DNA from: Opitutaceae bacterium
Lineage (GTDB): Bacteria; Verrucomicrobiota; Verrucomicrobiia; Opitutales; Opitutaceae
Length of the DNA: 9,410 nucleotides
Assembly: GCA_031254955.1 (NCBI GenBank)
Contig: JAIRTK010000474.1
Location: 1-9,410, forward strand
Reading direction: 5' to 3'
The translations under genes were made by a program, and so were the position numbers. The notes under the pieces are model-generated. The model was not told where the DNA came from, ran no database searches, and saw only the letters and a list, made by a program, of their open reading frames with translations. The number at the start of each line of letters is the position of its first letter. Positions within the stretch are counted from its first letter, which is position 1. Of this stretch, positions 5,434-9,410 are shown one piece after another.

Positions 5434-6225
5434 ATGAAAACACACCTCTACCTGTCCTTATCCCCGGAAGCCCTGATAGCCTCGCACCTTGCGCCCGAGG
5501 ACTTCGGCGCGTATCTCGCCATCGGCAGCCGGCACCACTCCAGCGGACAGGCGCTATTTTTCGAGCTGGACCCCGCATGGCGCACCGACGCCATCCCGCA
5601 AATGGCCGCCGTGGAAGCGCGCATGCCCCATGCCGACGGCTCGCCCCGCAAATCGCGCTATATCTCCATCTACCGCGTGCTTGAGCACGTGCCGCTAAAC
5701 GCCATCGGGGACTTGCACCTCGCCACGCCGGACGGACGCGTGCTCAGCCTCGCCGCGGCGGAAGCCGGCCAGCCGTCAGCCGACGACGACAGCCTGCACC
5801 ACCTGTATCAAGAATACTGCCCCATCCGCCCGCGCGTGGTGAGCATGTTGGCCCCGGCCAGATTCTGCGCGCACATCACCGACCCCGCGCAACCCGTCTG
5901 CGTGCCGCGCATCGCCTTTGCCGAACTCACCCTAGGCGCGCTGGCCGGCAACCTCGACGCCTCCGCCGACGACCTCGGCAACCTGCCCTACGCCGGCATC
6001 GTGCATCTCCGCGACTGCCTCCGCGAAGTCAGCGAACGCCCCGACAAACCCACCAAAGTCCTAGTCCGCAACATCAGCGACAACGTCCTCTACCGCACCA
6101 TCAAAGGCGGCTTTTACGTCGGCGACCCAACCGGCTTGAAACACTACCCCATGCCCACGCGCACCGAACTCGACGCCAAACACCACGCCTGGTGGCAATC
6201 CGCGCTGAACTCCTTCGGCGGTTGA
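5434..6225 (+). CDS. Conserved-looking soluble protein of unknown function
   Basis: This 263-residue protein is not one I can assign to a named family. It has no signal peptide or membrane segment and looks cytosolic and mixed alpha/beta. Notable stretches are DFGAYLAIGSRHHSSGQALF (23-42), YISIYRVLEHVPLNAIGDLH (76-95) followed by a TPDGRVLSL turn, a Cys-containing middle (C129, C145, C156, C195), and a C-terminal region KVLVRNISDNVLYRTIKGGF (208-227) with WWQSALNSF near the end. The gene has C-rich third codon positions like hppA and is followed by a good terminator, both supporting that it is real. ATG 5434 is chosen because in-frame codons further upstream run through the GC-rich intergenic hairpin and the PAP2 gene. 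No Shine-Dalgarno sequence is present. It seems to be a single-gene unit. Confidence 0.85.
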   Translation: MKTHLYLSLSPEALIASHLAPEDFGAYLAIGSRHHSSGQALFFELDPAWRTDAIPQMAAVEARMPHADGSPRKSRYISIYRVLEHVPLNAIGDLHLATPDGRVLSLAAAEAGQPSADDDSLHHLYQEYCPIRPRVVSMLAPARFCAHITDPAQPVCVPRIAFAELTLGALAGNLDASADDLGNLPYAGIVHLRDCLREVSERPDKPTKVLVRNISDNVLYRTIKGGFYVGDPTGLKHYPMPTRTELDAKHHAWWQSALNSFGG

Positions 6226-6245
6226 CCCGCCCCACGCCAACCCAA

Positions 6246-6279
6246 GGCCCGCGTCCAACCCGTCGCGGGCCATATTTTA
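6246..6279 (+). terminator. Intrinsic terminator after the 5434-6225 gene
   Basis: A perfect 8-bp stem, GGCCCGCG (6246-6253) with CGCGGGCC (6264-6271), closes a 10-base loop and is followed by ATATTTTAT. It begins 20 bases after the stop codon. The T-run is short and interrupted, but stem quality and placement are good. Confidence 0.7.
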
Positions 6280-6284
6280 TCCAG

Positions 6285-6447
6285 ACCCAACCACCCGGCC
6301 AACCCGCCGCACCACCCGCCAGCCGCCAGTCTTCGCACCATCCGCCGCACCACCCGCCAGCCATCGCGCCATCCTCCCTCCCGCTACCAGCCGCCGCGCC
6401 ACCCGTCACCCGCCAACCCTCGCCTCCCGCCTCCCGTCACCCGCTTT
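6285..6447. repeat. C-rich degenerate tandem array upstream of hppA
   Basis: The stretch consists of CACCCGCCAGCC- and CACCCGTCACCCGCC-like units. It includes an exact 21-bp direct repeat (6304-6324 and 6342-6362, starting CCGCCGCACCACCC). G is scarce on this strand, giving an extreme strand asymmetry. It ends just before a T-run (6445-6452) and the hppA start, so any hppA promoter must lie within or beside it. No gene is called. Confidence 0.7.
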
Positions 6448-6466
6448 TTTTTCAATTGATCCATCC

Positions 6467-8812
6467 ATGAACGCAGAGAACGCACAGCACCTGTTCTGGC
6501 TCACGCCAGCCGCCTCAATGCTCGCACTCGGCTTTGCCGCGTGGTTTTATTTTCGCATGAAAGCCGCCCCCGAAGGCACCACGCGCATGGCGGAAATCGC
6601 CTCGCACGTCCGCGCCGGGGCGATGGCCTATCTGAAACAACAATACAAAGTCGTGGGCCTCTTCTTCCTGGTGCTCACGCTCCTCTTCGCCCTGCTCGCC
6701 TACGGCCTCGGCCTGCAAAACGGCTGGGTGCCCTTCGCCTTCATCACCGGCGGCCTCTTCTCCGGCCTCGCCGGCTTCTTCGGCATGAAAACCGCGACCT
6801 ACGCCTCCGCGCGCGTCGCCCACGCCGCCAGCCAGTCGCTCAACGCCGGCCTGCGCCTCGCCTTCCGCTCCGGCGCGGTCATGGGCCTCGTTGTCGTCGG
6901 CCTCGCGCTGCTCGACATCGCCGCCTGGTTCCTCGTGCTCAACCACTTCATCGACGACACCGACCCCGGCCGCAAACTCACCATCATCACCACCACCATG
7001 CTGACCTTCGGCATGGGCGCCTCGCTCCAAGCCCTCTTCGCCCGCGTCGGCGGCGGCATCTTCACCAAAGCCGCCGACGTAGGCGCCGACCTCGTCGGCA
7101 AAGTCGAAGCCGGCATCCCCGAGGACGACCCGCGCAACCCCGCCACCATCGCCGACAACGTCGGCGACAACGTCGGCGACGTGGCCGGCATGGGCGCCGA
7201 CCTCTACGAATCCTACGCCGGCTCCATCCTCGCCACCGCCGCGCTCGGCGCCGCCGCCGTCCCCGCGTTCTCCGCCATCGCCGCCGCAACCGGCGCCGTC
7301 GCCGGCGACAACCTCGGCTACAAACTCGTCATCGCCCCCATGCTCATCGCCGCCGTCGGCACCCTCCTCTCCATCCTCGGCATCTTCGTGGTCCGCACCC
7401 GGGAAGGCGCCACCCAACGCCACCTCCTCGGCGCCCTCAGCCGCGGCGTCAACCTCTCCTCCCTCCTCATCGTCCTGCTCTCCTGGGGCGTCCTCCGCTA
7501 CCTCGAAATCCCCAATTACTGGGGCATCTGGGGCGCCATCGTCACCGGCCTCGTCACCGGCATCATCATCGGCAAAGCCACCGAGTATTACACCTCGCAA
7601 GAATACCGCCCGACCCGGCACATCTCCGAAAACTCCGCCACCGGCCCCGCCACCGTCATCATCTCCGGCATCGGCACCGGCATGCTCTCCACCGCCATCC
7701 CCGTCGTGGTCGTCTCCATTGGCACCGCGCTCGCCTACTGCTTCGCCAGCGGCGACTGGCACTTCCAGCCCGCCAGCATGGCCGCCGGCCTCTACGGCAT
7801 CGGCATCGCCGCCGTCGGCATGCTCTCCACCCTCGGCATCACCCTCGCCACCGACGCCTACGGCCCCATCGCCGACAACGCCGGCGGCAACGCCGAAATG
7901 TCCGGCCTCGGCCCCGAAGTGCGCAAACGCACCGACGCGCTCGACTCCCTCGGCAACACCACCGCCGCCACCGGCAAAGGCTTCGCCATCGGCTCCGCCG
8001 CGCTCACCGCCCTCGCCCTGCTCGCCTCCTACGTCGAAGAACTCAAAATCGGCATATTCCACGTCCTCGAAAACGTCAAAGACCTCGGAGAAAACGCCAT
8101 CGACGCCACCTTTGGCAACTTCGCCGTATGGGATGCCAACCACGCCGCCGCGCACGAAGCCATAGCCGCCGGCGACGCCGGCGCGGTGAACGCCGCCGTG
8201 AAAATCTCCGAAGCGACGCTCACGCAATTCATGACCTACTTCGACGTCACCCTCATGAACCCCAAAGTCATCATCGGCCTGTTCATTGGCGCCATGATGT
8301 CCTTCCTCTTCTGCGGCCTCACCATCAACGCCGTTGGCCGCGCCGCCGCCCGCATGGTCGAGGAAGTCCGCCGCCAGTTCAAAGACAAACCCGGCATCCT
8401 CGAAGGTAAAGCCGTGCCCGACTACGCGCGCTGCGTGGCCATCTCGACCGCCGGGGCGCAACGCGAAATGATCATCCCCTCCATGCTCGCCGTGGTCGTG
8501 CCCATCCTCACCGGCATCCTCTTTGGCGTGCCCGGCGTGTTTGGCCTGCTGGGCGGCGGCCTCGCCGCCGGCTTCGTGCTCGCCGTCTTCATGGCCAACT
8601 CCGGCGGCGCCTGGGACAACGCCAAGAAATACATCGAAGAAGGGCACCTTGGAGGCAAAGGCTCGCTTGCGCACAAAGCCGCCGTCATCGGCGACACCGT
8701 GGGCGACCCCTTCAAAGACACCGCCGGCCCCAGCCTGAACATCCTCATCAAGCTGATGAGCATGGTCTCCATCGTCACCGCCGGCGTAAACATCGCCATC
8801 ACACTCTTCTGA
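6467..8812 (+). CDS. hppA: K+-dependent-type membrane ion-pumping pyrophosphatase
   Basis: The 781-residue protein is a membrane-bound pyrophosphatase, coupling pyrophosphate hydrolysis to export of H+ and/or Na+ across the inner membrane; the family has about 16 helices and acts as a dimer. Diagnostic stretches are [10 protein letters not shown] (51-60); [19 protein letters not shown] (204-222), followed by [20 protein letters not shown] (224-243) with the Mg-pyrophosphate-binding aspartates; and [11 protein letters not shown] (711-721) with [15 protein letters not shown] (742-756). Ala500 and Gly503 in [10 protein letters not shown] (496-505) are the residues expected in K+-dependent enzymes; K+-independent ones have Lys and Thr. 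Glu248 in ADLYESY is placed as in Na+-pumping and some bacterial H+-pumping members, unlike plant H+ pumps. A loop at about 549-590, rich in Ala, Asp and His, seems to be an insertion relative to short members. No Shine-Dalgarno sequence precedes ATG 6467. Codons are strongly C-ended. Confidence 0.97.
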   Translation: MNAENAQHLFWLTPAASMLALGFAAWFYFRMKAAPEGTTRMAEIASHVRAGAMAYLKQQYKVVGLFFLVLTLLFALLAYGLGLQNGWVPFAFITGGLFSGLAGFFGMKTATYASARVAHAASQSLNAGLRLAFRSGAVMGLVVVGLALLDIAAWFLVLNHFIDDTDPGRKLTIITTTMLTFGMGASLQALFARVGGGIFTKAADVGADLVGKVEAGIPEDDPRNPATIADNVGDNVGDVAGMGADLYESYAGSILATAALGAAAVPAFSAIAAATGAVAGDNLGYKLVIAPMLIAAVGTLLSILGIFVVRTREGATQRHLLGALSRGVNLSSLLIVLLSWGVLRYLEIPNYWGIWGAIVTGLVTGIIIGKATEYYTSQEYRPTRHISENSATGPATVIISGIGTGMLSTAIPVVVVSIGTALAYCFASGDWHFQPASMAAGLYGIGIAAVGMLSTLGITLATDAYGPIADNAGGNAEMSGLGPEVRKRTDALDSLGNTTAATGKGFAIGSAALTALALLASYVEELKIGIFHVLENVKDLGENAIDATFGNFAVWDANHAAAHEAIAAGDAGAVNAAVKISEATLTQFMTYFDVTLMNPKVIIGLFIGAMMSFLFCGLTINAVGRAAARMVEEVRRQFKDKPGILEGKAVPDYARCVAISTAGAQREMIIPSMLAVVVPILTGILFGVPGVFGLLGGGLAAGFVLAVFMANSGGAWDNAKKYIEEGHLGGKGSLAHKAAVIGDTVGDPFKDTAGPSLNILIKLMSMVSIVTAGVNIAITLF

Positions 8813-8861
8813 CCCGCCCCCGCCGCCCCGCCGCCGCCACCGCCACCGCCCCCAAGGACAA

Positions 8862-8880
8862 GCCGCCCCGAAAAGGCGGC
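8862..8880 (+). terminator. Possible terminator hairpin after hppA
   Basis: GCCGCC (8862-8867) pairs perfectly with GGCGGC (8875-8880) around CCGAAAA, 49 bases after the hppA stop. No T-run follows, so termination here is uncertain. Confidence 0.35.
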
Positions 8881-9029
8881 AATGCCATGCGGCGCGCAGA
8901 CCGGTTCCCTCTTCCTCCTTGGGCCTTGCCGCCGCCCTTTCAAGACGTGTTTTCCAAACCCTGATTGCCGGCGGCTCCCTCCGGGAACTTGGTCCGCCCC
9001 TGCGGACTTGGTCGCGGAGAAGTCGATTT

Positions 9030-9201
9030 ATACCATTTCCCAGTGAACATGACACTTTATACCAGTTCCGAAGCATTTTTAGACTTTAGGCAGGATTGGT
9101 GCCCTAGGTAGGGCGAAGCGTCCCGCCGAGCCGAGGGGCGGCAACGGCTCGGCGGGATGCCTCACCCTACCCAAAATATAAATCTCGTTCGGAAATGGTA
9201 T
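9030..9201. mobile_element. Hairpin element with duplicated left ATACC end and GTAGGGCGAAGC arms
   Basis: The 25-bp arms, 9108-9132 (GTAGGGCGAAGCGTCCCGCC...) and 9146-9170, pair at 22 of 25 positions around a 13-base loop and are clear relatives of the arms at 2651-2715. The right outer end, 9180-9201, pairs with an inner left end at 9059-9080 (17 of 22). A second left end lies just outside at 9030-9059, so the left terminus appears twice, 29 bases apart. The outermost copy matches the reverse complement of 2346-2375 at 27 of 30 positions. No gene lies inside. It is probably a non-autonomous repeat element with a duplicated or nested terminus. Confidence 0.65.
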
Positions 9202-9225
9202 TATAGGCCCCCGGTGCGTTCTCAC

Positions 9226-9326
9226 GGAGGCCTTGAAGAGGCCAAGCCGTCCGGTGGACGGGGCGGGCGGTTGGAAATTTCATGGGGGAATCGGGGCGTT
9301 GGCGCGGAGGCCTCGGAGAGGCCTCC
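9226..9326. repeat. GGAGGCCTC-type palindromes (one clear, one degenerate)
   Basis: At 9306-9326 lies a perfect palindrome, GGAGGCCTC / GGA / GAGGCCTCC, followed by CTGCC, the same as the arm at 2163-2187 apart from one base. At 9226-9246 is a degenerate copy in the same orientation (GGAGGCCTTGAAGAGGCC...), matching at about 16 of 21 positions. No inverted GTAGGG partner is seen within the window for the clear copy, so it may be a solo arm, or its partner may lie beyond the right edge. Confidence 0.65.
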
Positions 9327-9410
9327 CTGCCGGCTCCGCCAGTTGTCAACGCGCCTTGGATTTTGCATCACGGCGAGAACAGGGCTGGCGAACACGTCTA
9401 TTGGCGTCGA

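Larger units (their letters stand above)
8813..9410. other. Repeat-rich gene-free right end of the window
   Basis: No credible gene is seen. The stretch starts with CCGCC-type runs, then a short hairpin. A GTCCGC/CCCT/GCGGAC hairpin follows at 8992-9007, flanked by ACTTGGTC on both sides. Next come the hairpin element at 9030-9201, a CCGTCC/GGT/GGACGG hairpin at 9247-9261 and GGAGGCCTC-type palindromes. The last 80 bases show no feature I can name and may lead into a gene beyond the window. Confidence 0.7.

Noticed and set aside
6541..8409. 622-codon open frame on the + strand overlapping hppA
   Set aside because: The product is Arg/His/Pro-rich low-complexity sequence, a frame-shifted reading of hppA.
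6515..9076. 853-codon open frame on the minus strand opposite hppA, running into the repeat region
   Set aside because: Its product is almost wholly Gly, Asp, Glu, Ala, Val and His, as expected for the complement of GCC/GTC/ATC-rich hppA codons. It has no family motif. The + strand frame is an unambiguous hppA.

Overview
The window looks like chromosomal DNA of a GC-rich member of the Verrucomicrobiota, most likely of the Opitutaceae. The best lineage marker is a 51-residue basic protein at 3502-3657, which I recognise as the short basic protein family of the Chlamydiae/Verrucomicrobia group. High GC content, a K+-dependent-type membrane pyrophosphatase, a CobA-HemD fusion and the lack of any Shine-Dalgarno sequence at all seven genes agree with this. 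The taxonomic call is inference; no rRNA gene is present.

Layout: (1) 131-1657, a fused uroporphyrinogen-III methyltransferase/synthase (tetrapyrrole and siroheme branch). (2) 1658-3136, about 1.5 kb with no credible gene, packed with inverted and tandem repeats. (3) 3137-3711, cutA plus the small basic protein, closed by a good intrinsic terminator. (4) 3773-5150, two membrane-protein genes, a DedA/YqaA-type protein and a PAP2-type phosphatase, possibly jointly serving lipid-carrier recycling. (5) 5434-6225, a soluble conserved-looking protein of unknown function with its own terminator. (6) 6226-6466, a C-rich repeat array. (7) 6467-8812, hppA, a membrane ion-pumping pyrophosphatase. (8) 8813-9410, a second repeat-rich gene-free stretch. 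All genes lie on the + strand, but the spacing and terminators suggest several independent transcription units.

The most interesting content is not in the genes. The two gene-free zones hold four copies of what seems to be one family of hairpin elements. Each has a pair of inverted 25-bp arms that start GTAGGG (or GCAGGG). The arm bodies come in three different sequences. Three of the copies also carry outer inverted ends beginning ATACC. I see no transposase inside them, so they look like non-autonomous (MITE-like or REP-like) elements. They sit beside other repeat types: a GGAGGCCTC palindrome, a 15-16-bp tandem array, a 13-bp tandem array, and an inverted pair of ACCACGGAG repeats bracketing the whole 1761-2950 interval.

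Functionally, the genes are housekeeping: tetrapyrrole synthesis, metal or stress tolerance (CutA), envelope lipid handling (DedA, PAP2) and pyrophosphate-driven ion pumping (HppA). I see no defence system, CRISPR array, tRNA, rRNA or complete insertion sequence.
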